Origin: Gari tellinella
Taxonomy: Eukaryota; Mollusca; Bivalvia; Cardiida; Psammobiidae
Direction: 5' to 3'
DNA: 64,000 nt
NCBI GenBank assembly: GCA_922989275.2
Contig: OV277857.1
Location: 47,903,083 to 47,967,082 of the forward strand
A program made the position numbers and the translations under genes. Shown in pieces: positions 38,901 through 53,900 of this stretch; position 1 is the first letter of the stretch; each line of letters starts with the position of its first letter. The notes beneath the pieces are model-generated. The model was not told where the DNA came from. It saw nothing but the letters and a program-made list of their open reading frames with translations, and made no database searches.

Positions 38901-41900
38901 CTGCTTTAAGCTTTAATCTGCCAGAATATACAAAATATATTTTATGGTTTTTATTTGTAACAGTATACATTGGATCTATTTTCTTCTGTAGAGGAATGAA
39001 TAAAAAGCGTAAAAAGGCGTATTTATGGGGTAATGGGTTAAAGTAGATGATGACATGGCAGTTAAGGGGTTCATGATAAACACTTTTACCAACAACTTTC
39101 TCCGTCTGATCTTACCCTACCATCGCCATAATAATCATTTGTTTTGATAGTGTTACAGTGCAGAATATTTTACTCTCTTCTGTTTGAAACGAAACGCAAG
39201 CGTAATTAATAAACTGTAGAAAATGACTTACTTTTTGGAATTTCTTACTTTCCTTTTGGTATGAGTGACAAATAGTTTGGAGCCTGATCACACACCTGGT
39301 GCCCAGCATCTGATCTGGCTCCAAACTGTTTTTCTTGGGAATTATAATTTTGCCTGAAACACGTTTATTTGGAAAGGATAACGTCTTCTCAAGAGTATCT
39401 GCATTACTTCATAGTAGGATTTCAGGAACAGAACAGAACAGAGCGGTTCTTGTATTTTCTGTAAGCTTACTTGTAGCTTTGTAAAAAATATCAAACCATT
39501 TGGAAATTAAAATGTGCAGGCTATGTACTTAAGTTTGATCCAGTGGTTGTGTACAATATAAGTCTTTAAGAACATTTTCTCCAAAATAAATATACAGTGG
39601 AGAATCTGTTATTCTTTCCCGATAAACGCGTTTACGCTAAAACTATTTTTTCTTTTACAAACAGTTTGGAGCCAGATCAGACGCCGGGTAACCCGGCGTC
39701 TGATCTGGCTCCAAACTGGTTGCCACCAATATAAACATGAGTTATCAGAATTGTCCAAAAATTGTTCTTTTCTACGTTTTAGCGCTTTGCGTTTGCGTAC
39801 GTTTGCGTTTAAACGGGAAAGAATAACAGATTCTTCACTGTATCAGTGAACATTCAAACCAACCTTTTGTAGTCAATGATTGAAAAACCGAGGTAGTGTG
39901 ATAGATAGGATATCGATACGAAAACAAAACAGTTGGATCCTGGCCACAAACACAGCGGGTGGACCAAAACTATTTGCACATTCGATTTAATTTGTAAAAG
40001 GGGTAAAAGAAAATGTGCAAGGAACTGTGTAAGAGAGAAATATACAAACAGAGAGGGGGAGAGACTAAGGAGCAAGAGGGGGAGAAGAGAAAGGGAGGGG
40101 CAGATACACAAAGCACGTGTATGATTCCCTGCACAAAGCGACAGACAGACAGGGAAAGCAACATATACAGAAACAGAGAAACAGAGTCAGGGGCAGAGAC
40201 AAAGTCAGGAATACAGACAGGGGAAACAGGCATGACACATACAAAGAGACAGACAGACTGACCAAGGGTGTGAACATGTGCATTTTAACGGCATTTAATA
40301 TCTTATATTCGGGTGAAGTGAATAAAATCCAAAATGGTTCCTTACGAAAACATGTTTCTCGAATCCGCCTGAGTTCACATAACCTTGAAATAGAATCTGG
40401 AAGATTCAACGGAATTGATAGAGCTCAACGTTTATGTAAGTTGTGTAATCTACAAGTTATTGAGTCTGAGTACCATTTTATCATGTGTTGTCCAAAATAT
40501 ACAGAAGTACGAACTAAGTACCTAGGTAGACTATCATGGCCTTCAATGTACAAATTTATTTCCATTATGTCATCATCAAATACAGCAAAATTAAATAAAC
40601 TTGCTAAATATATCAATGAAGCCTCCGAAATTCGGACAAATGCCCTACAGTTGTAATTGTTTCTTACAGCATATGAACTTTTTGTGTATATTGCATACTA
40701 TGTTATATATGTGGTTATATCATGATACTTATATGTATTTATTCATTTTACATGTAACGCCTTTGCCATACCCTTCTATGTATTTGTAAATGGCCAAAGG
40801 CAATAATTTGCTGACTTGCCAATAAACTGAACTGAACTGAATAATCAAATGCTTCACGCCTTGCGGAACGATAGCCCTTCGGCTTTTAAAGTTAATATGT
40901 TGGCTGTACGGATATTTGCACTGCACTTGACAATATTAATTCTGGTCTCCTGTTTCATTATACAGGTACATGTAAATACTTTGAATTCAGATAATCTCTC
41001 GTCAGATATGGATACAAACAGTTTGCAAATACCAACGGCTGAATATGGATGATGTTGCGTTCGCTGTAACTCGTATCGCGCTAAGCGCGGCTTACTTAAT
41101 ATTTGAAACCAGTTGTGATTCAGATCAGACGCTGCGTCACGCGGCGTCTGAGCTGGAACTCATTTTCAATATTTCTTCAACTCAAAAAGCATTAAAACTG
41201 GTTTTGAGTTTTTTCGAAGACGATATATTTTAAGCAGACGACAATTCAGAATGATAAAGGTAAAAATTGTAGTCTGCAGTAGAAAATGTATTAATTTGGA
41301 AGTAATATTGATTGACGAAACATTTAAACAGTTTGGATCATGTGGGATAATACAATACTTTAGGAGCACTTGTAACACTGTATTATCACCATACAGCAAC
41401 GACTCCGGAAATATGTACCAGCAAATCGATAAATAGACGGTTGTTGATACATTGGTAATAAAATGCAATATTTGTGGTAAATAAGAAAAATCTAGAATTG
41501 TTCTATGTTCCGTTTACTAATAGGAAGATACAACAATTGGTAGATACTTTCTGATTATCCCAAAACTATGTGTGTATACCTTTTTCATTGCATAATTCTC
41601 GGGTTGGTACAACAAAAACAGCAGCGAGTAAGACAAAAACGTTCTCGCAACTACATTTTTTTTATCTTCTAATACACACTTTAAAGTATTTGTTGACATC
41701 ATATTACATATATAACGTCTGTTCAAGCAATTAATACAGCGTAAGAGCGAAAATGCCTTCGAAATTGATAAAAGAAGAAAGGGGCCGGTGTACAAAGGAT
41801 AGGTGTTTATGTTTTGATGACTGTACTGCATATAGCCCAAGACGTGTACCGCTTTTAGCTCCACATAATAACATGAACATTGAACGTACTGCATGGTAAA

Positions 41901-44900
41901 GTATTAGGCCCGGGATCCATTGCTGCGTGATACCAGATACGTTTCCAATCCAATATCCTTGTCTGTGATATTTGCTCGCAAAATAAACCGCGTTGAGTTC
42001 GAAATAACAATGGTACTGGAAGAAATGTAAAATGAAGGCAGTTGCAAGATGTCAGGGGAATGTGAAGCGCAGACATCAGTAACATAACCGTACTATTAAG
42101 ATAGCCAAGCTGAAACTGCCGTAGAGGAAAGTAAACTTGGATAACAAGAACATTACAGATTAGATGTTGCAAAAGTTTAAGAATCACAGGGTGAGCAGAA
42201 GCTTCCAAGCAGAATTTCAGAACAGGTTGAACTTAGTAAATGAAAGTGGAAATTGGTAGCCTCTCAAGCAGGGGATTCCTGGGACTGGAGAAAGGTAGGA
42301 AAGAACAGTTGATAAAAGAACAGACGTGGAAATAGACGTAAAACAGAAAGGGGGCTATTCTAGAAACAAAATATACCAAGAAATAGCTTAATTACACCAA
42401 TGCAGCACTTGACAAAGATGTGAAGAGACATGCAAAGGCATGAAAAAAAGAACAACATAGACTATATTGCCACCGAAGCTGAAGAAGCAGCTACACGACA
42501 AGCATAGTTGCTGAAAAAATGGGCACACATTTTTTTAAATAATCATACGCTGGGCTTGCTAAGGATCTAGATGGGATACGTAGTTACATGTATATGTTTT
42601 TTCAGGAAAATACTTCAAGATGTTTTCTCACTATACGGTTTCATATCAAGATAAATGTCTACATTTCAAATATTCACAATGGGTTAAGTTTGCTATGAAT
42701 ATAAAACAGGGTACATATTAGTTGTGTTTTTCATGCACTAAACTGGGAGCTGGTTAACTTCTAAGAAAATATTAGAAGATAATGTTAAATTCAATGCCAG
42801 GTAAGCCATTTTGGCGGAATATCTTGAAACCCCTTAGCATTCTGAATCTATCAAGATCAGGATCTTCAAGGGTAATTTACTTGGGGTATTGTTGTATGGA
42901 ACTGAATCCAGGACGTCACAACGTCCATTTGAGGTAAGCTGAAATCTTCCAAAGAATGTGATCGTATTTTATATACATCAATACCGGATCACTATCTTAC
43001 CGCAAATCTAGTTAAATACCTAACCACTATAAGGCTTTACTATACGACTTTAATACGCCTATTTAATGTCTAGCCACAATTCAACACCGGACCATAATAA
43101 TACTTAGATACATGTATTTAACGTCTAGACAGATAAAACGAGATTACTATACACTAACACACATGTATTCTATGCCTAGGTACCCATACGAATTAGAAAC
43201 ATGTATTAGGGCATCGCCAGGTTTTGATTTCTGGTCACTGTATCATTTCAAGACGCTGTCCCTACTGTACTTAAAAAGTTCAGTAAATGCACTCGTGCCG
43301 CTTTTGTGGTATCAAAACAACAGTTATGGTTTTATATCATTTTCATCTCTATTTAAGTCCCATCTGTGTACGTACACGGCCATTATTTTTAAGAATTATA
43401 AAGAAACTATGACAGTTCATGTATCACATGAATTATTCATTGAACATGTTCTGTATATGGTAATGTCCACCAGGCTATTGACTTCTATATACGTACCGCT
43501 TAACCGTGTTAAATATTTATACTTAAAATGACACCTGCCCATATAACATAAAATTTGCATAACCGGATCTTGATAAATAGCTTCTAGTGAATGTCTTGAC
43601 TTATGGTTAATTGCAATGCAAGGTGTGTTTATGTTTCTTGCAAAACTTAGACCCAATTCTTATGCAGTCTTTTTGCTCGTTTCACAAACCATGTTGAGAC
43701 ATTATAGAGTCTCACCGTCATATCAAGTCCCGAAACGTAGGGATGACAGCATTTACATATACATGTATATGTAGTAATACATGTTTGTACCATAGAAACA
43801 GTTTCTGTATTTTAGGAGATGGTAGCTTAAATCAAGCTGAAAGTAAAGCATAATGCACCTTAAGATACATTCTGCTTTACTCTCAACCGGCTTTAAGTGC
43901 TCACCACCTATCATTGGTTGGTCGTACGCTTGTGTGTGTGTGCAGATGCTCGTTTGTTCGTGTACGTCTTGTCCGGATAATACATGTATTACTTTTCCAT
44001 ATCGGCAAGGAATACAATATTTTGTGTGAAAATGCATCGTGGGAGAGAAGATGAAATGTCGCATATCTAATTGAGGTCACTGCGATGTTGATCTTGTTTT
44101 GTCATCAATTATTGTATGTCCAAAATTTGTCCGGGACATACTTCCTATACCATGTCAGTTAAATAAACATACCTTAATGTGTTAGTATACTATTATAATG
44201 ATTTGGCAAAGTGTCGTTTATCATTTGCAAGTAACTGTGTCCCTAACCTTGACCTTTGGACCCCAATAATAGGAAAACACTTGTCCGTAGCATATTTCTA
44301 AAGCACACCACAGGGCTGCCATAAGTTGATAATAAAAATCCTAAGAGTTCAAGTTTTCATTTTTTCAGATGCAATTTTACTAATTGTACCTTTACCCCAT
44401 ATTCTGTTTCTTGTTTTGAAGACAAATGACTGCTTAAAACAGGTTGAAAGTAAAGCAGAATGCGCATTCTGCTTTACGTTCAGCCTGTTTTAAGCTTCAA
44501 TCTGCTAGGATAAAAATCCGAAGACTTAGGAAAAATCCGGAGAAATGGCAGCCCTGACACCAGCTATGGTTAACAGCCAGCGTTGGAGCGTTATTTTGGG
44601 ATGTGGTATTGTCGCCTACCATTTTCAGGTGTCTGTGACCTTGACCAGTATATTAGACTTCATTCACACATAATGTTTGTCCAAATCATATTACATATAA
44701 CTCATCTGCCAGAAAAAAACAAAGTTTGGCGTGTTCATACATATTTGGTTTGTAGATTATATTCCTTTGACCTTAACTTAAGACAAAGCTTTCATATATT
44801 TCCCATACCACTTTAGCTAGAGATGCAATAGCGGCATTTGATATTTGAGTACATTTTGCGATGGTTGAGTGTAGCGTACCTTTTTCAAACTGTGTGAATG

Positions 44901-47900
44901 AGGATAAATAAAGCGGCAATATTCCTTTTGGCATTTTTCACTTACTGTGACAGTTCTTGTTGACTTATATGTAGTTAAATAATTTGTCTTACGACCTTGA
45001 AACGTTATGACATTGTCATTGATACGTTGATGTGTGGTGATGGATACCGTTGACCTTTTCTGTGGATTGGAACTCTGCTTTGTTACTGCACTTACATTCC
45101 TGCAGTCGAGAAGACGTTATTCAATATCGTTTAAACGAATCAAAACGTGCACATTACGCAACAGAAAATTGAAAGCGCAACTTTAGGAAAATCTGATGAT
45201 TTCTTTCTTATCTGAGTGACAAGTAGCGACAAGGCGTGACGTTGAAATACAAAAAAGCCGTGCCATGACAAAGACGCGGCGGCTCACCTTGATCTACTCC
45301 GTTTGCATTGCAAACGGAGTAGATCAAGGTGAGCCGCCGCGTCTTTGACACGGGGGGTGGCCTTGATCTACTCTGTTTGACACCACACTCATTTAAAGCA
45401 TTTTTAGCAGTATTTGGCAGTGTAGAAAAACTAAGATGCATATTCAATGCAATTAGGCAGGTTTTGTCCTGACATTGCTCATATGCTATTGTTTCTGCCC
45501 CAAAACACGCTTATAGTGAAATAAAAACATATTTTCAACTGTGAAACAATCATGCCCGATGCAAATTGTTTGAAGCCTTATCAAATGTCCTGTTACTCGA
45601 CATTTGGTCAATATGTAGACCGCTTGCAACTCGAACTTTAATAGTGTTTAACCCTTCCACTCTCAAAGACATCATCAGCGCATTTGCGAACAGTTTAATC
45701 CTGACTAGACAAAGGACAGGGTCAAAACTTCTGCCACTTGTTTTAAAAATAAGTCAGTTATAATGTCTTAAATCTAACATTGAAACATTGAAACGATATT
45801 GCCGACTTGAAGCAGTCGACAATAGGGCGGTGAAAACCTCGCGACAAATTTATCATGAAAGGGTTAAATTGAATTTTAACAATGTATTTCTAACCTTAAC
45901 CCATTTATAGTTTTGAGGATTTTACCCCTTTACTGCAATGTTATTTACCGGATCAATATTGTTGTCTGCAACATTTTTATAAAGTTAATTTTAAGACAGT
46001 AGATCTGACAAAATTTCAAAACGAGTGTCAAACAGTTTGAATCCTAACCAGACGCCGCGTAACTAAACTGATTGCAAATGTGCATTTTGTCGTCAATGGC
46101 AGTAAAATGGTTTTAACAAACTGTAAAAGACTTTCAGTGTTAGGAAAGTGTATATTAAACTCTATTAAAAAGAATTGTCGTATTAGAGTATTGGTAGAAG
46201 TGTAAAACTGAGACTAAATTTAGACATTATCTTGGATTAAGCATATCCATATAATAATATTTTGCCAACTAATGTTATACCGTGGAGACGGCTTTATTCT
46301 CTCTCTTTGACAAGTCATACTGCCTTATTTTCTAACTTTGAAACTACGCTGCAGACAACATAATTAGAGCAGACGACAATGAAACAGTGAAGGAGTTAAA
46401 AATCTCCTGAATAATTTGATCAAGTAAAGGTTAAATACCTCGCAAACAAGCGGGCCTGACTAGACGCCGGGTAACATTCTATCTACAATGTAATATTCAT
46501 CTATTGCAGATATTAAACAAATTTATTACCAAGGTGCCGACAAGAACAATTCCGGTGCCCTATCACTGGGTGAACTCAGGAAAGGACTACAGGCCCTAGG
46601 GTGTAACCCTACCTTAAACGATGTCAAGGACATAATGAAGAAACATGACGTCCATGGCAGTATGTATTCTGTTAACTGTTTTACTGCCAAGTTTTATTGT
46701 CTTATCTAACCCTCTTACTGCCAAAATATCGTCTACATTTGTAGTGTCGTTTAAAATATTTTTAAAGTCAGATTTAGCGCTTTTTTGACTGTAGTAATGT
46801 CAATACGAGTTTCAAACAGTTTAGATCCTGATCAGACGCCGCGTTACGCGGTTTCTGATCAGGATGCAAACTATTTGCAATGTCGCCTTTTGGGTTCATT
46901 GAAAGAGTTAACCATTACCCTAGCGAAATATTGTCTGCTATATAATTTTCCTGTGCGAATTTGGTAACACTCTAATTAATGCATTTTTTTAAATAAGAAA
47001 TCTTAAAACGAGTTTAAAATGACTTTGATCCAGATCAGACGACGCGTAACGCGACCGTCTGATAAGGTTCCAAACTGTTTGTCACTCAGATCATATTTGA
47101 ATGGTCAACAGCATAAACATTATGTTGTTTTCTATATAAAATACTAGTAGCATTGCGTTTGCCTTTGGTTTGGTTTTAACTCTTTCCTCCCTGAAACTTT
47201 AAATGGACAATTCCAGTTTCCATTTTAGTCTAGTCCATTTCTGACTTTAAAGGGTTTTTTTTTGTAAATGTTTGGCATTGTGACAAACAGTGAAGACCCT
47301 GATCAGAGGGCTCCTTTCGGAGCCCTCTGATCTGGGTCTTCACTGTTTGCATAGGACATGTGTACTATTCACATGTACACTGTTTGAAAAGCACGCATAT
47401 ATGCGGGACTAGGGTTCAAAGAGTTAAACAATATTTTATTTGCATAATGAAATGGATTGGAGAACAGGAATTGCCTTTGTACGTCCTCTTCAGTGGTACA
47501 TGGTAATTAGTTACACGTTGTATAAATGCATAGATGTGTTGGGTTTCTGGAAAGAATGAAGTATTTCTTAATTGAGCAAACAATACAATAAATCGAACTA
47601 CAGTAAAACCTGCCTATTACGACAACTAAAACAAAGGTTAATTTATTGTTTAAAAAACAGGTGACACCTGTTGTAAAGACATAATAATTATTTAGCGGTC
47701 GTAATAGAGATTTTACTGTACTTTACTTTTGTGATAATGTGATTTCTCACTTCCAGGAAAAATAGACTACGAACAGTTTGAAAAGATGATAGTAGCAGAG
47801 GCAGTTGGAAAACACAATTCAGAATTTGATCTCGTAGAGGCTTTCAGGTAAACCGAACATCACACAATCCGCTGTCTTCACTCTCATTACAAAATGTAAA

Positions 47901-50900
47901 ACATTTGTCATTTACAAATCATTTTGAGTACTCATAAAACGCCGAATAACTCAGCGTATGATAAGGAATCAAAATATAAGACATTCGTTTTCCCATTTAA
48001 TTTTAGGAGTAACCATTTAGTTTGCCCGTATACCACCAAATTGTATAACATGACCAACGGCGCAGCACAGTAACCCCATTATTCCATCTCGTTGAGTAAA
48101 AATGCAGTTGGCGTAATGTAAATTTCGTCATGCAATGGCGCCAAACTTACACTAGTTCTAAATACCGTCTTTTTGCATTGATTTTTGCAAATAAGATTCT
48201 TGGAAGGTTTATAAAATTATAAATACAGTTTAATCGGTTTTGTTTCTTTTCGCTCATGTATCTTCATAACTTTAACACACCTTGGGTCCGCCTTTCACAG
48301 GGAGAAAGAAGGCAAAGCCAATTAATAATTGGGATGTTATTGTGCAAGATTGTAGTCATACTTTTATTTTATTTATGCTTTTCGGTGGATTACCACGAAA
48401 TAGCAGTGGATTATCACTTGGTAATCCACTGCAGTGGATTATCACCAATCGCTTTTATTATGTATTTGCCCCGTAGGGCTCCCCAAGAATCGTAGTCAAT
48501 CGTGTCTTATCGTTAAATTCCGGCAGTCCGATTTGTCGCGAACTACTCACCGGAAGAACACGAATTCAAACTCGGGAGCAACGAAGTAATTCGGATGACG
48601 TCAAATCAATGAATAAGTGACGTCATCGTACGGGAAACTGTTTCGAAAATGTGTTCGATATAAAGTTGGGGCTCAACACGGGGTAAATCGTTTACTTTTG
48701 CTTTCTCAATTGTCGAACAATTTCGTTTAAAAAGTGGCTTAAAAGCATAAATAAATAGAATAATTGTATTTTTCAGTATAAGATCGTCGTCGAAAAATGA
48801 TAAAATCTCTGAAAAATATACGTCATTCGTATCGATGTTCTTCCAATTAATTTAAGGAGTAATAATTTGATTAAATATTTTACCAGCAAATTAAATGTCA
48901 TGACAAACGACGCGGGAATGTAGTTCTTTCCCCAAAAGGGCTGCCGCTTTGTTCTCTACTCTAAGCACATGCAAACTTTAAACATCAACCAACTCAAAAC
49001 GGCAACTCCAACTTACCTGAAACTTTCAGTATTTTGAAATAGACCCTCTAACAATCCCAAATGCCAAGAACATGTTTGATAAGCTCATCCTTAATTTTGA
49101 TATTCACTGCACGCTTGCACAAGTTAGTTTTCAAATATCTCCACATATGTTTTATTATATTTAAGTCTGGGCTTTAGGCTGGTCGAACCATTGTCGGCAT
49201 ATTATCGTTCCTTTACCATTCGATGGCGAGTCTAGATTTATGCTGAGTAGCATAGTCATCATGGACACTGTAGGGCTTATTTGAGAGCTTTCTAGCAATA
49301 AATGGCCACAAATGTGTGTCTAGATATTCAATATATTTCTCGGAATTGATATTACCATCAACTGGTGTCAGGGTTCCAACTCCATCATATGTTAAACAGC
49401 CCGTGAACACAACATATGCTTTACAATATGGGGTGGGGTCGGCATGGTTTTCCTTGGTCTCCCATACCCTCCCATTTCGAATCTTGTTTTCGGAGTTCCC
49501 TCACTCTCGAAATTTCTTTACAAAATTTGAAATGGTAGATATATCGATGTTTACCGCTCGTGAACTTTTGTGAGCACCTTGAAAGTCCTTATTTAATGAC
49601 GGATAGCGTTTTTTCTGCTCGTGTGTCAATTCCTTGCGTTTCACACTTGATATGTTGCGAAGCAGACGATCGAAACAAATCAATATTATTTGTTTACAAA
49701 AAGATATCGGTGTAATCATAAAATTCACTGTGTTAAAATTTCAATCTTTCTAGTAACTAAATCGCGGCGCTATTAAAGTTTTTCTAACGCGGCCATATGC
49801 GGTACCGATATCGGCGCCATGTTTTGGGGAAAGACTTATGACCCTCGGCTTGTAGTTGAGTAAAGCTACGAATGACGTAATGTAAATTTCTTCATGCCAT
49901 GGCGCAAAACTTACACTAGATCTAAATACCGTCTTTTCGCATTGATTCTGCAAAAAACGATTATTGTGCAAGTTTGTAGTCATATTATAAATAGAATGTT
50001 TTATTCGTATTCGTGTTGTATTGATATTAGTAAACTCGTCGTCGAAAAATGATAAAAAACTCTGCAAAGCCTCGATTTTATCGTTTTCCAGCTCACCTGA
50101 GCCAAGGGCCCAAGCGTAGAAATTGGGATGACTCTGTGTACGTTGTCTGTCGTCGTCCGTCGTGCGTCGTCGTTTAGTTTAATAATAAATTATTGTTCAA
50201 TTAGTTTACATATTCACAAAAGCATCATGCAATTTGTTTAATATAAACAAAAGGGTTGGGCCACAAGTTATTGCAACATTAGATTCGGCCCTTCCAATAC
50301 TGTCACAGACATGTCGGTAAACAATATAAATGTTACTTTCTTTCGATGTTCTGTGTTCATTTAGTAAAAAGGAAATTCGTTGTTAATATTTGCATCGAAT
50401 GAGATCTCCTCCCATACCGTAGGACAGATTACAACCAAGTTTTACAAGAATGTTCCTTAGGTCAAGCGCTTTCAATTGTTTTCAATAAACTAAAAGAACA
50501 CTACAAGACTCTGATTACCACGGCAACCAAAGGCAATGAAATAATAACATCTTAAAAAATCTTCTTGCACCAAACTCAAATTGTCAGAGCTTAGACATTT
50601 GGCACATAGCATTACCTACAGGGGCTCTATTTAGTGTGTTCAAATTGTGCCCCAGGTGTCAAAATTGGCCCCGCCCCGGGATCACAGTTTAACAAAGAAT
50701 TATATAGTGAAAGTTCAATCATCTTCCCCTTAAACCTAATATGGCCAGATCTTTGATATATGGAATGGTGACACTTCTAGATGTTGTATGTACCAATAGT
50801 GACGAAATAGTTCCAGTCCGTTGCATATCTAGGTCACAGAAGCTAAAATAGATGTTTCAATGAAAACTTAAAAAAGGTCCTATTCTGAAACCCTATTTCA

Positions 50901-53900
50901 CGTCGCTTAGATATTTGGCACATAGCATCTTCTATAGGTCCTTTATTCGATTGGTTCAAATTAAGACCCTGGAGTCAACAATAGCCCCGTCCAGGAGGTC
51001 ATAGTTTAACATAGAGTTATATAGTGAAATGTTATTACATTTTCTTTTCTGAAACTAAAATGGCCAGAGGTTTGATTTTTTCATGGTGACACTTCCAGAT
51101 GTCCTTTATCACTTGTTGAAATAGGTCTGGTTCGTTGAATATCTAGGAATTATAAATATATTTTTTCAATGAAAACTTTAAAAATATTCTTGTCTAAAAT
51201 ACCAAGAGCATAGATATTTAGCACATGTCTTAATCTATAGGTCCTTAATAAAGCTTGTTCAAATTTCCCCCTTGGGTCAAAGTTGGTTCAGCCCCGGAAG
51301 CAACAGTTTCATAAAGCTATATAGCGACATTTTCAAACATCTTCTTCTCTTAAACTTATATGGCAAGAGCTTTGATATTTGTTATGGTGTCGCTTCAATA
51401 TGTCATTCACAGTAATAAAGAAATGGTTCCTGTCAGTTGCATATCTAGGTCACCGGAGCTAAAAATAGAATTGTTCAGTAAAACTTAAAAAATCTTACTG
51501 TCACACAGAGCTTCAATATTTATCATATATCATCATCTACAGGTCCTCTATCAACATTATTCAAACTATGGTCCTTTGGTAAAAACTGACCACGTCCCAA
51601 GACATATATCATTCTCTCAATTTTGTCAGCTATTCTCTGGTGAGCGAAACATGGCCCATGTGCCTATTGTTAAGATGAGTAGTGAAGCAAGTTTAGTACA
51701 ACACAAACATGAATGAGCTATGTGTTTTAACCCTTTTCTGGCATTTACCATTCGAGCATTTTCAATTCCAAAATGTTGCACAACTTAATAATTCAAAGTA
51801 AGAGTAAAAGAAGTTTGATGGGACAAAGGGCGACACGAATGTCATATAGTTTGGATTCTGATCAGACGCCGCGTAAAGCGGCATCTGATCAGGATTAAAG
51901 CTATTTGCAATATATCAACTTTATGTTCCTAATAGTATAATACACAACTTACATACTTGTAACTTGCAATTGACAATTTAGAACTTTTTGTTAGCCATGT
52001 GCGACATTTTAGGATTTTGTCAACACCTTAAATGAAGTTAGGCACATGTGATTCTCATCTATAAGTCAAAATCAGATTTATAGTTTCATGTAAAGTAGAA
52101 ATACAACTACTACTAAAGTAGTCATACAGTGTCCTCTTTCTACAATGGCATTCGATGGGATACAAAGCTTGTGTGTGTTGTTTGGAGGGAGCTGTTACTG
52201 GGAGAGGAAATAACATCCTTAGCGTGCTGAGCACAACTTGACTTACACTTAATGCGGCGTCTGATCTGGGTTCAAACTGTTTGTCACTCGTATTTATGTT
52301 TTGTCTGTTAAAATGTCCTGTAGATAACTATTAAGAAAACAACACGTTTAAGCAGAAATGTAAATGTCTTGTTTGGGGAACAGCAGCAAGCAATGTTGTA
52401 AGGAGGGAATCGCTGGTCCGGAGAGCCGTTGTAGAATGGCAGCACTGTACATCTTTATCGTTCATTTATTGCTTTTTATAACAACATGTAAATTATAATT
52501 TGTCTTTGTTGGCATTTTAGAATATTTGACAAGGATGGCAGTGGTACACTTGAGAAAGAAGAGCTTGGTCGATGCCTGAGCTGCCTTGGAGAGAGGTTGG
52601 GTGACGACGAACTGAAAGAACTATTTGACTCGCTAGATACGAACAAGGACGGCAAACTTAGTTTACTCGGTAATGTTGTAAGCAAGTAACCTTACGCCCA
52701 CCTCCCTAACATGTCCTCTAAATTTATTTGGGTTAAATTTAAACAGTTTGTAAACATTCTTTCTTTTAAGTGTATTGCATTTAGTATGCGGTTTCTGTCA
52801 TTTTAACGGAAAAGAATAGCGCCCCAACCCAACTGGTATGTTGTAGTGCCTTATTTATCATAATAATAATAATAATAATAATAATTCTTTATTCAATCAG
52901 TAACTTGAATTAACAAATTCCTCGTTACTCACAACATATTTACAGATGGCCAAAGTGGCCAAACAAACATGCATATAATAATCATATCTTGTCGTTTCAT
53001 ATTTTAATATCGGAATTTTATTCTAACACAATAACGAAAACGTACATTTGGTTTTTTTGAGGGATTTTAGTTATACTTATAAATACAAAATTTGGTATCA
53101 AAATGCGCAAAACTGTATTGGTTACACGATGATGTATTTTTAATAGTGATTTAATAATTTACAGATCATGATTTTGGATGTGAAGGACGATGTTGTGAAA
53201 AGTAAAAGTTAAGGACAAGTAATATTAATAGTTTTATGTAAAACCGTGACCCCCGGTGCGGTGCAATTTTTGACCACAGGAAAATAATTTGAAAAAACTT
53301 GATATAGGTATACTATGCATCGCCAGGGCTACCATAAGTTGCTCATAAAAATCCTAAGGTTTCCTTATTTTCAAGGGCGATTTTAGGAAACGTACCTTTA
53401 ACCCTTTAGCTACCAGGTTCTATAACACTATCATGATTATGCAAACAGTTTTGATCCAGATCAGACGCCGCGTAACGCGGCGTCTGATCTGGATCAAAAC
53501 TATTTGACAACCAAATCCGGAGAAATTAGAAAAAAAATCCGAAGATTCCGGAAAAATCCGGAGATATGGAAGCTCTGCATCGCTACATATCAAATATCAA
53601 AGCTCTATGCCTCAAAGTTTGACACAAGAAGATTAGTCAAAGGCCAAACGAGAGTTACAAAAAATTACAAGCCTGCAACTTTTACTTTTCGTACCCTTGT
53701 CATTCACATATAACATTATGATCTGCAAAATAAAATACCACAATTAAAAATACGTTATCGTGTAGCCAATGCAGTTATGCGCCGCATTTCGATACCAAAT
53801 TTGTCTATGGTTTGTACTCAGAAGTATAACAAAGGTCCCTCAAATCAGATGTACAGTGTCTTTATTGTGTTCGTATATTATTTAGTTCTTTTATTTCTTT

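Larger units (their letters stand above)
36748..46509 (+). other. Intron 2 of the EF-hand gene (9.8 kb), repeat-filled
   Basis: Holds many independent insertions listed separately: core I hairpin 36953-37017, family A copies at 37900-38149 and 39593-39842, family E copies, a 3' fragment of a non-LTR retrotransposon (40264-40845), an RTE-like remnant (41900-42545) and a 79-bp perfect palindrome (45269-45347). Also decayed family A pieces at about 37118-37375 and 39157-39398. No alternative exon was recognised. Confidence 0.7.

Noticed and set aside
40117..40263. Upstream extension of the LINE fragment to an earlier start
   Set aside because: The added residues come from the GA-rich low-complexity stretch, not from a LINE.
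41517..42208. Two minus-strand open frames of 117-125 codons
   Set aside because: No domain seen; they lie opposite the decayed RTE-like sequence, which reads on the + strand.
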